A stretch of 64,000 bases of DNA from Rhizobium brockwellii (GCF_000769405.2 NZ_CP053439.1:4763001-4827000), one strand, 5' to 3'. Positions 45,891-54,798 are shown, counted from the first letter of the stretch. Notes: a model not told the origin generated them from the letters alone. Program-made: numbers and translations.

Positions 45891-47423
45891 TCAGTCCGCC
45901 GGCTGAGCGGCCGGGTGTGTGGCGTAAAACGCCTTCGCATCCGCCGTGAAGGCGGCCCGCTGATCGGCTTTCGTATAGAACATATGGCCGCCGCGATAAA
46001 GCTTTAGCCCGACGCGGCCGCCGGCGAGCGAGGGCGGCAGGTGGTCGACGACGTAGCGGCTGACGCTGTAAGGCGTCACCAGATCGCTGTAGCCATGCGC
46101 GATCAGCAGATGGAATGCCGGGTTCGAGGCGAGCAACTGCCTGACGTCGTCGGTGGCGCTGGCCTGGAATCGCGATCCGCCGCCGCGCCCGCCGCCCCAT
46201 TCCCAGCGTCGGCTGATATCGCCGTCGAGCAGCGAATAGGTCATCTCGGTCTTGAAGCCGAGCTCGTTGCGGGCGTAGTCGGCAAAGGCGCCGCCATAGG
46301 CGCGGGTGAAGCCGTCGAGGATTGCGTCGTCGCCGCGGTCGTAATCCGATTCCGGATAGGGATCGGGTGCTGCAAAGGAGGCGTCGTATGAGCTCATCAC
46401 CTCGCCGCTGCCCGCGTCCGAATGTTTGACGAAGGAACTGCCGAGGAAGCCGCGGTTGCGGGTGACGATATCCTCGGGAATGCCGGTCAATGCGGCGATC
46501 CTTCCATAGAAGGCGGCGGCGTCGGCACCCGTCGGCGGCGGCCCGGCCAGCGTCGTCAGATAGTCCCCGAGCGCGAAGCTCTCGGCCGCCTTCTGCTTCT
46601 CTTCGTCAAAGGCCTTGTGCCGGTCGAGTTCGGCGGCGGCGAGCGACGGCAGCTCCAGCGCGGCGCCGAGCGGGAACTGATCGGCATTGAACATCAGCTG
46701 GCCCTCGAGCAGCGGTGAGAGCATGACAGCGCCGGCGACGATGATGCCCTGGCTTTCCTGCAGCGCCGAGGCGACCTTGGCGGCGCGGAAGCCGCCATAA
46801 CTTTCGCCGAGAAGATATTTCGGCGAGTTGGAGCGGTTGTTATGCGCGACATAGAGCGCGATCGCCTTGGCGATGCTCTCAGCATCGGCACTGACGTTAT
46901 AATAATTGGAGGCGTCGTCGGCCTTCGCCGTCCGGCTCCAGCCGGTGCCGATCGGATCGATCAGCACGAGGTCGGTGAAATCGAGCCAGCTCTGTGGGTT
47001 GTCGACGAGTTTCGCATTGGCGCCGTCGCGTCCGTCCGGCCCGAAATCGAGCACCTTCGGCCCGACCAGCCCGAGATGCAGGAAGGCGGAAGCAGCACCC
47101 GGCCCGCCGTTGAACGCAAAGGTCAGAGGCCGGTTCGCCCCGCTATCCCTTGCGACATAGGCGGTGTAGAAGATCGCGCCGGTCTGCGCCCCGTCCTGGC
47201 CGAAAAGATCCAGCGTGCCGGCAGTCGCGGTATAGGCAATCTTCCGGCCGCCGATCGTCGAGGCGTGCTCGGTGACGGAATCGGCCGGCAGAAGCTTCAG
47301 CACGCCGTCGCGTGCGCCGCTCTGGACATTCGCCCTCGGTGGATCGCTTTCCTGCGCATGGGAAAGGGCAGGTGCCAGCGACGCCATAATCGTAGCGAGC
47401 AGAAACAGGGTTCGTATGCGCAA
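45891..47423 (-). CDS. Peptidase S10 (serine carboxypeptidase-like), exported
   Basis: A 510-residue protein with a signal peptide (LFLLATIMASLAPALSHAQE) and the S10 catalytic layout: FNGGPGAAS at 104-112 (oxyanion hole), GESYGG with Ser208, HGYSDLVTP (Asp) and YRGGHMFY (His). Bacterial S10 peptidases are periplasmic or secreted and remove C-terminal residues. The start codon is TTG at 47423, with GGAGGA 6 bases upstream and no ATG alternative in a sensible position. Confidence 0.9.
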   Translation of the reverse strand: MRIRTLFLLATIMASLAPALSHAQESDPPRANVQSGARDGVLKLLPADSVTEHASTIGGRKIAYTATAGTLDLFGQDGAQTGAIFYTAYVARDSGANRPLTFAFNGGPGAASAFLHLGLVGPKVLDFGPDGRDGANAKLVDNPQSWLDFTDLVLIDPIGTGWSRTAKADDASNYYNVSADAESIAKAIALYVAHNNRSNSPKYLLGESYGGFRAAKVASALQESQGIIVAGAVMLSPLLEGQLMFNADQFPLGAALELPSLAAAELDRHKAFDEEKQKAAESFALGDYLTTLAGPPPTGADAAAFYGRIAALTGIPEDIVTRNRGFLGSSFVKHSDAGSGEVMSSYDASFAAPDPYPESDYDRGDDAILDGFTRAYGGAFADYARNELGFKTEMTYSLLDGDISRRWEWGGGRGGGSRFQASATDDVRQLLASNPAFHLLIAHGYSDLVTPYSVSRYVVDHLPPSLAGGRVGLKLYRGGHMFYTKADQRAAFTADAKAFYATHPAAQPAD

Positions 47424-47523
47424 GATATCTCCTCCGGCGGTCGGGATGAGAGGCTGAGATAGCGTAGCATCCGCGGCCGACGACCGGCATCAAGAGATGG
47501 TGATGGATAGGTGAGCGAACGGC

Positions 47524-48816
47524 TCAGCCGTCTTTTTCGACCGCATGGACATTGATCTCCACCGCCCGGCCGGCCTTCCAGCCGTTGATCGCCGCGCCCA
47601 GCCCGAGCGCGACGAAGAGGGCCGCGCACCAGGAAAAACTTCCGGTCCAGCCGCGGATGAGGCCGACGATGAGCGGGCCGATGGCGGCGAGCAGGTAACC
47701 GACACATTGCGCCATGCCGGAAAGATGGGCGGCGACATCGGGATCGCGCGAGCGCAGTACGATCGTCGTCATAGCCGCCGCGATCAGTCCCCCCTGGCCG
47801 ATGCCCTGCAGCACCGCCCACAGCCAGACCGTCGAAAGCGGCGCGAAGAGCAGGCCGAGCAGGGCAATGACGGCGACGCCGCAGAGGCTCGCATTGATCA
47901 GCCGCTGGTCCCGTCCGCGCACGGCGATATGCGGCACGATCAGGCAGGATGCCGCCTGCACCATCACCGACAGGGAAACGATCGCCCCTGATGTGACGCC
48001 GTCGAGCCCGCGTTCGCGCAAGATCGGAACCAGCCAGCCGAAGACGCAATAGGCAAGTGCCGATTGCAGCCCCATGAACAGCGTCACCTGCCAAGCGAGC
48101 CGGTCGCGCCAGAGGCCTTTGACGTGGAAGCCGTTTCGTCTTGCCTGGCTGCCGCTGCGAAGAACCTCAGGCAGCCAGAGCAGGCTGACGGCGAGCGCCG
48201 GCAGCGCCCAGACGGCGAGGGCGCCCTCGAGAGAGCCGCCGAGCCCATGCTCGATCGGCAGCGTCAGCCCGGCGGCACTTGCCGCCCCGGCGCAGAGCGC
48301 CATCGTATAGAAGCCGGTCATCAGCGCCGCGCGCCCGGCGAAATCCCGCTTCACCAGCCCCGGCAGCAGCACGTTGCCGACGGCGATGCAGGCGCCCGCA
48401 AGGGCAGTGCCGATGAAGAGCAGCGGCACGGAAGAAAGCCCGCGCAATGCGGTGCCGAGGGCCAGAAGCAGGAGAACGCCGAGCAGCGTGCGTTCGGTGC
48501 CGAAGCGCTGGGCAAGACGAGGCGCAAGCGGCGAGAAGGCGCCGAGGCAGACAACCGGCAGCGTCGTCAGCAGGCTGGCGCCAAGCGCACTGAGGCCGAG
48601 CTCCGAGCGGATTTCCGGCAGCAGCGCCGAGGCGCTGGAGAAGACCGGGCGCAGGTTGAAGGCGATCAGCACCAGGCTTGCACCCAGCAGAAAACGATCC
48701 GCAACTCCCCGCACCGGCGTTGCCTGCGGCGGCGGAAGGCTGCCGGCCTCGGCGTCTACAAGCAGTTCGTCGGCCGCCTCCAGCGTGCTGGCGGCATTGT
48801 TGGACGGCGTGTTCAT
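47524..48816 (-). CDS. CynX/NimT family MFS transporter
   Basis: A 430-residue major facilitator with 12 predicted helices. LGASLLTTLPVVCLGAFSPLAPRLAQRFGTERTLLGVLLLLALGTALRG is the CynX-type N-terminal segment, and the long hydrophilic N-terminus is usual for this group. Members carry cyanate, nitroimidazole-like or other small anionic compounds; the substrate is not known. Its ATG overlaps the stop of the FadR-type regulator (ATGA), so the regulator and transporter form one operon. Confidence 0.9.
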   Translation of the reverse strand: MNTPSNNAASTLEAADELLVDAEAGSLPPPQATPVRGVADRFLLGASLVLIAFNLRPVFSSASALLPEIRSELGLSALGASLLTTLPVVCLGAFSPLAPRLAQRFGTERTLLGVLLLLALGTALRGLSSVPLLFIGTALAGACIAVGNVLLPGLVKRDFAGRAALMTGFYTMALCAGAASAAGLTLPIEHGLGGSLEGALAVWALPALAVSLLWLPEVLRSGSQARRNGFHVKGLWRDRLAWQVTLFMGLQSALAYCVFGWLVPILRERGLDGVTSGAIVSLSVMVQAASCLIVPHIAVRGRDQRLINASLCGVAVIALLGLLFAPLSTVWLWAVLQGIGQGGLIAAAMTTIVLRSRDPDVAAHLSGMAQCVGYLLAAIGPLIVGLIRGWTGSFSWCAALFVALGLGAAINGWKAGRAVEINVHAVEKDG

Positions 48817-49502
48817 GACAGGATCATCCGGTCGAGCGCGGCAAGAACGGGCGCCATGAAGCGGCGCACCGCCGCATCCGCCTTGTCGGGATCGCCGGTT
48901 TCGATGGCGTCGACGATATCGGCATGCGCCTGCATATCTGGCTCCGGAATGTCCTTGCCGAGCGTCGCGGCAATGGTGTCGGCGATCGACGCCGAGAAGA
49001 AATCGTAGATCTCGATCATCGCCCGGTTGCCCGAAGCGGCGATGATGGCCTTGTGAAAGGCAAGGTCGCGTTCGATGAAGGCGGCCTGGTTGCCGCCGTC
49101 GTAATTGCCGCGCTCGGCAAGCAGCCTGCGAAGCCCGGCAACCGTTTCCGGCGTCTTGCGGATCGCCGTCAGCCGGGCTGCCTCGACGTCGAGCGCCAGG
49201 CGCGCCTCGAACTGGTCGCGCAGGCTGGCGCGCCGCGCCATCGTCAGCGGCCGGCCGGCATCGCTGGTGGCGCGGACATAGGTTCCCGAACCCTGCCTTG
49301 TTTCGAGATAACCCTGGGAGGCGAGAACGCGCACCGCCTCGCGCACCGTGCCCCGGCTGACGGACAGCATGGCCGACAGCGAGGCTTCATTCGGCAATTT
49401 CTCGCCGACCGCCCAGCGTTTGCCGAGAATGTCGCCGCGGATCGCCTCGATCGCCTCATCGGCGAGATTGGTCTTGCTGAGCGCTCGCATCCCATTACGC
49501 AT
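48813..49502 (-). CDS. FadR/GntR family transcriptional regulator
   Basis: A 229-residue regulator with an N-terminal winged helix (AIEAIRGDILGKRWAVGEKLPNEASLSAMLSVSRGTVREAVRVLASQGYLETRQGSGTYVR) and a C-terminal all-helical FCD domain (ARLTAIRKTPETVAGLRRLL, AFHKAIIAASGNRAMIEIYD) with likely metal-binding His/Asp. It probably controls the MFS gene it overlaps. The ATG at 49502 lies inside a 43-bp perfect palindrome; a second ATG at 49490 follows it. Neither has a clear Shine-Dalgarno, so translation may depend on the palindrome. Confidence 0.88.
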   Translation of the reverse strand: MRNGMRALSKTNLADEAIEAIRGDILGKRWAVGEKLPNEASLSAMLSVSRGTVREAVRVLASQGYLETRQGSGTYVRATSDAGRPLTMARRASLRDQFEARLALDVEAARLTAIRKTPETVAGLRRLLAERGNYDGGNQAAFIERDLAFHKAIIAASGNRAMIEIYDFFSASIADTIAATLGKDIPEPDMQAHADIVDAIETGDPDKADAAVRRFMAPVLAALDRMILS

Positions 49503-49533
49503 AAAGTCATCTGATGACTTTATGCGTAATGGG
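49491..49533. promoter_or_regulatory. 43-bp perfect palindrome over the GntR gene start
   Basis: Arms of 21 bases (49491-49511, starting CCCATTACGC, and 49513-49533, ending GCGTAATGGG) are exact inverted copies separated by one base. It covers the start codon at 49502. It may be the regulator's own operator, or an RNA hairpin that hides the start. Confidence 0.75.
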
Positions 49534-49556
49534 ATTTCGATCTTTCGTCAACGCCT

Positions 49557-49590
49557 GACATCAAGACAATAAAGACATCAAGACAATAAA
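49557..49590. repeat. Two tandem 17-bp direct repeats
   Basis: GACATCAAGACAATAAA occurs twice, back to back (49557-49573 and 49574-49590), between the GntR palindrome and the terminator hairpin. The A-rich end of the second copy supplies part of the terminator T-tract on the minus strand. Confidence 0.75.
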
Positions 49591-49614
49591 AAAGGGCCGC
49601 CTCAGCGACCCTTT
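49588..49614 (-). terminator. Strong rho-independent terminator of the micro-ORF transcript
   Basis: On the minus strand AAAGGGTCGC pairs with GCGGCCCTTT (one G-T pair) around TGAG, followed by TTTTTT. It ends transcripts coming from the micro-ORF or pirin side, before the GntR gene. Confidence 0.85.
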
Positions 49615-49672
49615 CCATGAGTTTGGCCTCAAACTGGCCTGGACTGTCTATGCAGCCCTAGGAAGGTGGGGA

Positions 49673-49744
49673 TTAGAGCGAGGGCTGCCTCGCCTTCATC
49701 ACCTCTTCCATGCCCGTTACGAGGTCCGAAATCTCATTAGACAT
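49673..49744 (-). CDS. 23-residue micro-ORF with near-perfect extended Shine-Dalgarno
   Basis: A short ORF, MSNEISDLVTGMEEVMK then ARQPSL and stop. Immediately before it lies GAAAGGAAGGTGATCC, which matches the complement of the 16S rRNA 3' tail (AGAAAGGAGGTGATCC) with one extra A, an unusually strong ribosome site two bases from the ATG. A strong terminator follows 59 bases after the stop. The peptide is helical and acidic in the middle, with no signal sequence. It lies 78 bp downstream of the pirin gene. No family recognised; it could be a structural micro-protein, a precursor peptide or a regulatory leader. Confidence 0.6.
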   Translation of the reverse strand: MSNEISDLVTGMEEVMKARQPSL

Positions 49745-49822
49745 TGGATCACCTTCCTTTCGTTCTGTTGCTGATGACTTAAAGTTAGGCCGATTCTTCG
49801 CAGATGCAAGAGAGAAATGCGT

Positions 49823-50734
49823 TCAGTGCGCAGCTTTGATGAAGGTGCCGTTCTGCAGTTCGCGCATCGCCTGCATGATTTCCTCGCGCGAATTCATCAC
49901 GATCGGGCCGTGCCAGGCAACCGGCTCCTCGATCGGCTTGCCGGAGACAAGCAGGAAACGGATGCCCTGGTCGCCTGCCTGCACCGTCACTTCGTCGCCG
50001 CTGTCGAAGACCACGAGCGTGCGGTTGCCGGACATGTCGCGGATATTCAATTCCTCGCCGTCGACTTCCTTCTCGACGCGCACGCCGAAGGGTTTCGATG
50101 CATCGCGGAAGGTGCCGGAGCCGGCGAAGATATAGGCGAAGGCATTGCGGTAGGTATCGACCGGCAGGCGCTTCTTCCGGCCGGGCGGCACCGAAACGTC
50201 GAGATAGATCGGCTCGGCGGCGACGCCATCGACCGGACCGGCCTTGCCCCAGAAATCGCCGCAGATCACCCGCACCGCCGTGCCGTCATCATCGACGACG
50301 ACAGGAATATCGGTGGATTTGACGTCCTGGTAGCGCGGCGCCGTCATCTTCAGCGAGGAGGGCAGGTTCGCCCAGAGCTGGAAGCCGTGCATACGGCCGG
50401 CAAAATCGCCCTTCGGCATTTCCTGGTGCATGATGCCGCTGCCGGCTGTCATCCACTGGATGTCGCCGGCGCCGAGCAGGCCGCTATTGCCCAAGCTGTC
50501 GCCGTGCTCGACGGTGCCGGCGAGCACATAGGTGATCGTCTCGATGCCGCGATGCGGATGCCAGGGAAAACCGCGGATATATTCCGCCGGATTGTTGTTG
50601 CGGAAATCATCCATCATCAGGAAGGGATCGGTCATCGCGGGATCGCCGAAGCCGAAGACGCGGTGCAGCTTGACGCCGGCGCCTTCCATGGTCGGTGTGG
50701 CAGTACTTTCGTGCTTGACGGGGCGGATCGACAT
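49823..50734 (-). CDS. Pirin family protein
   Basis: A 303-residue bicupin. The N-terminal cupin contains MMDDFRNNNPAEYIRGFPWHPHRGIETITYVLAG, giving the pirin metal ligands (His, His and a later His/Glu in MTAGSGIMHQEMP). The C-terminal cupin follows with PVAWHGPIVMNSREEIMQAM at the end. Pirins may have quercetinase activity or act as redox-sensing regulators; the role here is unknown. Confidence 0.93.
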   Translation of the reverse strand: MSIRPVKHESTATPTMEGAGVKLHRVFGFGDPAMTDPFLMMDDFRNNNPAEYIRGFPWHPHRGIETITYVLAGTVEHGDSLGNSGLLGAGDIQWMTAGSGIMHQEMPKGDFAGRMHGFQLWANLPSSLKMTAPRYQDVKSTDIPVVVDDDGTAVRVICGDFWGKAGPVDGVAAEPIYLDVSVPPGRKKRLPVDTYRNAFAYIFAGSGTFRDASKPFGVRVEKEVDGEELNIRDMSGNRTLVVFDSGDEVTVQAGDQGIRFLLVSGKPIEEPVAWHGPIVMNSREEIMQAMRELQNGTFIKAAH

Positions 50735-50990
50735 GGCGTCCTCCTAGAGGTTCAACTTGGCGGCGACTATAGCCGCCCGGCTGCCGGGCGCGAAGTCTGC
50801 GGGGCAGACAACGCAGTGTTCACAAAAGAACACAGCGTTTCGCCGAATTTGAAGAGGTCAGGCGTCAAGAAATCGTCATGTTTCACTTGCAAACCGGCCG
50901 GGCGTTAAGCTGTTATTAGCGACGACATTCGACAATTCAGTTGCGTTTCAGCATTTCCCGCCGATGCGGCGGGTTCCGGAGCAAAGAGCC

Positions 50991-51803
50991 ATGTGTCGCT
51001 GGGCAGCCTATCGCGGAGACCCCCTCTATCTCGAGGAGTTGGTATCCTCGCCCGCCCATTCCCTGATCGAGCAGTCGCATTGCGCCACCCGCGCCAAGAC
51101 CGCGACGAATGGCGATGGCTTCGGCATTGCCTGGTATGGTGATCGGCCAGAGCCCGGCCGCTACCGCGATATCCTACCCGCCTGGTCGGATTGCAATCTG
51201 AAGAGCCTGGCGCGGCAGATCCGTTCGCCCCTCTTCCTCGCCCATGTCCGCGCTGCCACAGGCGGCGGCACGCGCCGCGACAACTGCCACCCCTTCACCC
51301 ATGGCATCTGGTCCTTCATGCATAACGGCCAGATCTCCGGCTTCGAGCGCCTGCGCCGGCCGATGGAGGCGATGCTCGACGACGAGTTGTTCAATGCCCG
51401 CGGCGGCACGACCGATTCCGAGCTGATGTTCCTGCTGGCGCTGCAGTTCGGTCTGCGCGAGGCGCCGGTCGCTGCGATGGCGGAAATGATCGGCTTCATC
51501 GAGGACCTCGCGGAAAACACCATCGGCTCGGTGCTGCTGCGCTTTACCGCTGCCTTCTCCGACGGCAAGGCGCTTTATGCCATCCGCTATGCGACCGATC
51601 GCAAGGCGCCGACGCTTTATGCCTCGCCGGTCGGCAAGGGCTATTGTCTTGTGTCGGAGCCGCTGAACGACGATGGCGATGCCTGGGCGGAGATCCCGAA
51701 CGGCAGCGCCGTCACGGTCGGCGTGGGAGGAATCGACGTCGCGGATTTTCGACCGGGCAAACGGGCGGCCGTCAAACCGCAGCGCGTCGTCGTTCCAGCC
51801 TGA
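50991..51803 (+). CDS. Class II glutamine amidotransferase (YafJ/EgtC-like)
   Basis: A 270-residue Ntn-hydrolase. The initiator Met is followed by Cys2 (MCRWAAYRGDP), the nucleophile, and further motifs are GDGFGIAWYG, HVRAATGG and HNGQISGF, the class II amidotransferase set. It is a stand-alone glutaminase-like domain; the family includes EgtC of ergothioneine synthesis and YafJ of unknown role. Upstream codons from 50964 are rejected because Cys2 must become N-terminal. It is a single gene, convergent with coaBC. Confidence 0.9.
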   Translation: MCRWAAYRGDPLYLEELVSSPAHSLIEQSHCATRAKTATNGDGFGIAWYGDRPEPGRYRDILPAWSDCNLKSLARQIRSPLFLAHVRAATGGGTRRDNCHPFTHGIWSFMHNGQISGFERLRRPMEAMLDDELFNARGGTTDSELMFLLALQFGLREAPVAAMAEMIGFIEDLAENTIGSVLLRFTAAFSDGKALYAIRYATDRKAPTLYASPVGKGYCLVSEPLNDDGDAWAEIPNGSAVTVGVGGIDVADFRPGKRAAVKPQRVVVPA

Positions 51804-51813
51804 TCCCTCGGCT

Positions 51814-53019
51814 TTAGCTGAACTGCTTGGCGATCAGCGCTGCCAGCCGTTCCGCCACCTCTTCCTTCGCCAGGTCAGGCCATTGCTCGACGCCGTCGCG
51901 GCGAATGAGTTTGACGCTGTTGCGGCTGCCCCCCATGATGCCGGTCGCGGGAGAAACGTCATTGGCGACGATCATGTCGGCGCCTTTCCTTTCGAGTTTC
52001 GCCTTCGCATTGCTTTCGACGTCCTGCGTCTCGGCGGCAAAGCCGATCACCAGCTTCGGCCGCATCGTATGATGGCCGACGGTTTTCAGGATGTCCGGAT
52101 TCTCGGTCAGCGCCAGCGTCGGAATGGATTCGCCGGGATGTTTCTTCAGCTTCTGGTCGGCCGCCGAGGCGACGCGCCAGTCCGCCACGGCTGCGACCAT
52201 CACGGCGATGTCGGCCGGCAGCGCCGCAAGCACGGCATCACGCATTTCCTCCGCCCGCTCGACATGGACGACATTGACGCCGACAGGGTCGGCGATCGTC
52301 ACCGGCCCCGATACCAGCGTCACCTCCGCCCCGAGCTTCGCCAGGGCTGCGGCAATCGCATGCCCCTGCCGGCCGGAGGAGCGGTTGGCGATATAGCGCA
52401 CCGGATCGATCGGCTCATGCGTCGGTCCTGACGTCACGATCGCCTTGCGTCCCCTCAGCGGCTTTTCTCCATCGTCGAGCATGGTTTCGGCAGCAGTGAC
52501 GATCTCCAGCGGTTCCGCCATCCGGCCAAGCCCGGCCTCCCGGCTTTCCGCCATCTCGCCGGCCATCGGCCCGATGAAGCGGATGCCGTCGGCTCGGAGC
52601 ATCGCGGCATTCCGCCGGGTCGCCGGATGCGCCCACATGGCGGGGTTCATCGCCGGTGCGGCAAGCACCGGCCTGTTCGTCGCCAGAAGCACGGTCGAGG
52701 CGAGATCGTCGGCAAGCCCGTTCGCCATCTTCGCCATCAGATCTGCGGTGGCAGGAGCGATCAGCACGAGGTCGCAGTCGCGCGCCAGGCGGATATGGCC
52801 GATATCCTGTTCGTCCTGGCGCGAAAACAGATCGAGATAGACATGGTCCGCCGCGAGTGCACCGACGGCAAGCGGCGTGACGAATTCCTGGGCGCCTTTG
52901 GTCATCACAGGGCGCACGCTCGCGCCGCGCTCGCGCAGCCGGCGGATCAGATCCAGGCTCTTATAGGCCGCGATGCCGCCCGAGATGATGAGGAGGATGC
53001 GTTTGCCGCTGAGAGCCAT
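51814..53019 (-). CDS. coaBC: Bifunctional phosphopantothenoylcysteine decarboxylase / phosphopantothenate-cysteine ligase
   Basis: A 401-residue two-domain enzyme of coenzyme A synthesis. The N-terminal FMN-dependent CoaC has GGIAAYKSLDLIRRL, His75 and the substrate motif PAMNPAMW (Asn125). The C-terminal CoaB has VTSGPTHEPIDPVRYIANRSSGRQGHAIA. Near residues 154-169 the sequence is GEMAESREAGLGRMAE, so the cysteine expected in the ACGE-type clamp of E. coli Dfp is not present. It stands alone on the minus strand. Confidence 0.94.
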   Translation of the reverse strand: MALSGKRILLIISGGIAAYKSLDLIRRLRERGASVRPVMTKGAQEFVTPLAVGALAADHVYLDLFSRQDEQDIGHIRLARDCDLVLIAPATADLMAKMANGLADDLASTVLLATNRPVLAAPAMNPAMWAHPATRRNAAMLRADGIRFIGPMAGEMAESREAGLGRMAEPLEIVTAAETMLDDGEKPLRGRKAIVTSGPTHEPIDPVRYIANRSSGRQGHAIAAALAKLGAEVTLVSGPVTIADPVGVNVVHVERAEEMRDAVLAALPADIAVMVAAVADWRVASAADQKLKKHPGESIPTLALTENPDILKTVGHHTMRPKLVIGFAAETQDVESNAKAKLERKGADMIVANDVSPATGIMGGSRNSVKLIRRDGVEQWPDLAKEEVAERLAALIAKQFS

Positions 53020-53148
53020 GGCCTTCTACCCGTTGCCTTTTCTGACCGCCCTCGACCCTAAGCCTTTGGCGGAGAACATGCAATCGCGCCGACGCCATGC
53101 CGAAGCCGGCAAGCAGCGCGGCAGCTGGTCTCCGCCGCGCTCGTGGGT

Positions 53149-53898
53149 TCAGAGGTTACTCATCCCGCCGTCGATGATGAGTTCGCTGCCGACGATATAG
53201 GCGGCCTCATCGGAGGCGAGAAAGACGATCGTCTTGGCGACTTCGCTGGGATTTCCGAAGCGTCCGACCGGGATCTGAGCCTGGATCTGCTCGGTCATCG
53301 CCTTCGATTGGGCTTCCGAAGCGCCGAGCTTGCTGTAAAGCGGCGTGGCGATCGGGCCCGGGCTGACGGCGTTGACGCGGATGCCGCGGCCGATGAGTTC
53401 GCCCGACAGGGTCTTGGCAAGCGTCAGCAGCGCGCCCTTCGTCAGCGAATAGACGCTGGAGTTCGGCATGCCGATATGGGCGTTGATCGAGGTGTTGAGC
53501 ACGATCGCGGCCTGCTTCGAAAAAATCGGCAACAGTGACTGAATCAGGAAGAACGGTCCTTTGACGTTGATATCAATCGACTTGTCGAAGGCGGCTTCGC
53601 TCCACTGTTCCAGCGGCCCGAATTCGGCGACCCCGGCGTTGACGAAAAGGATGTCGAGCGTGCCGAAAGCCTCTCTCACGCTATCGGCGACGGCCTTCTG
53701 GCCGGCCGCATTGCCGGCATCGGCCTGGATGACGGTGGCTTTGCCGCCAAGTTCGGCCCGGGCCGCCTCGACGCTTGCCGCGCTGCTGCCGGTAACGACG
53801 ACGCGGGCGCCCTCGGCGATGAACTGGCGGGCGGTTTCGAGACCGATGCCGCTGGTGCCGCCGGTGATGAGGGCTGTCTTGTTCTGCAGGCGTGACAT
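53149..53898 (-). CDS. SDR family oxidoreductase
   Basis: A 249-residue classical short-chain dehydrogenase with TGGTSGIGLETARQF (cofactor TGxxxGxG), NAGVAEFG, and a catalytic YSLTK (Tyr and Lys), then PGPIATPL. After the first beta strand the residues VVVTGSSA leave no acidic residue for NAD, suggesting NADP preference. The substrate is unknown. It is followed upstream on the same strand by a second SDR after a 135-bp gap. Confidence 0.92.
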   Translation of the reverse strand: MSRLQNKTALITGGTSGIGLETARQFIAEGARVVVTGSSAASVEAARAELGGKATVIQADAGNAAGQKAVADSVREAFGTLDILFVNAGVAEFGPLEQWSEAAFDKSIDINVKGPFFLIQSLLPIFSKQAAIVLNTSINAHIGMPNSSVYSLTKGALLTLAKTLSGELIGRGIRVNAVSPGPIATPLYSKLGASEAQSKAMTEQIQAQIPVGRFGNPSEVAKTIVFLASDEAAYIVGSELIIDGGMSNL

Positions 53899-54033
53899 GA
53901 TGACGTTCCTTTGATCGAATGCTAGGCCGCGACCCGTTGTTGTTCGATGGGAGAATGCTCTGAAAAAAGCGGCGCGATAAGCCGGCGCGTTGAAGGATGA
54001 TCAACCCGCAGCGGATAATCGTGCCGCGCCATT

Positions 54034-54798
54034 TCAGGTGCGGGTGATCGAAGCGCCACCGTCGACCAGCGAGGCCGTGCCGGTGACGAAGCTCGCATCG
54101 TCGGAGGCGAGATAGAGAACCGAGCGGGCGAGTTCTTCGGGCGTCGCGACACGCTTCAGCGCATGCAGATTGGTGACGAAGGCCTGCTTCTCAGGCGTGT
54201 CGTTCATGTCCCGATACATGTCGGTATCGACAGCACCCGGCAGGATGGCATTGACGCGCACGCCCTGCTGGCCGAATTCGGCGGCAAGCGCCTGCGTCAG
54301 GCCGATCAGCCCGGATTTGCTTGCGGCATAGGCGGCAACACCCGGAAAGGCGAAGCTGTAGCCGACGAAGGTCGAGGTGAAGATCACCGAGCCGCCGCCA
54401 CTTTCCACCATCGCCCCGATCTGGTGCTTGGCGGCGAGGAAGGAGGCCGTCAGATTGATCGCCAGCGCCTCGCTGAAGCCTGCTTCCGAAACGGCGGTGC
54501 TCGGACCGGCTTCGCCGAGCGTGCCGGCATTGTTGAAGGCGATGTCGAGCTTGCCGTAATTCGTCACGGCGGCCGCGACCAGCGCCTTGTGATAATCTTC
54601 CGAGCGCACGTCGCCGGCAATGGCGATGGCGTCGCCGCCCTCTGCCTTGATCTCGGCGACGAGACTGTCGAGTTCGCTCTGGCGGCGGGCGCCGACGACG
54701 ACCTTGGCGCCTTCGGCGGCAAAGAGCTTTGCCGTGGCGCGGCCGATGCCGGAGCTTGCGCCGGTGACGATCGCGACCCTGTTGTTCAAGCGGTTCAT
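54034..54798 (-). CDS. SDR family oxidoreductase (glucose 1-dehydrogenase-like)
   Basis: A 254-residue classical SDR: TGASSGIGRATAKLF at the N-terminus, VVVGARRQSEL (Arg, suggesting NADP), NNAGTLGEAGPS, catalytic YAASKSGLIGLTQAL, and a C-terminal SDDASFVTGTASLVDGGASI. The length and features fit the glucose 1-dehydrogenase / 3-oxoacyl reductase-like group. It is divergent from a LysR gene 126 bp away, which is a likely regulator of it. Confidence 0.92.
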   Translation of the reverse strand: MNRLNNRVAIVTGASSGIGRATAKLFAAEGAKVVVGARRQSELDSLVAEIKAEGGDAIAIAGDVRSEDYHKALVAAAVTNYGKLDIAFNNAGTLGEAGPSTAVSEAGFSEALAINLTASFLAAKHQIGAMVESGGGSVIFTSTFVGYSFAFPGVAAYAASKSGLIGLTQALAAEFGQQGVRVNAILPGAVDTDMYRDMNDTPEKQAFVTNLHALKRVATPEELARSVLYLASDDASFVTGTASLVDGGASITRT

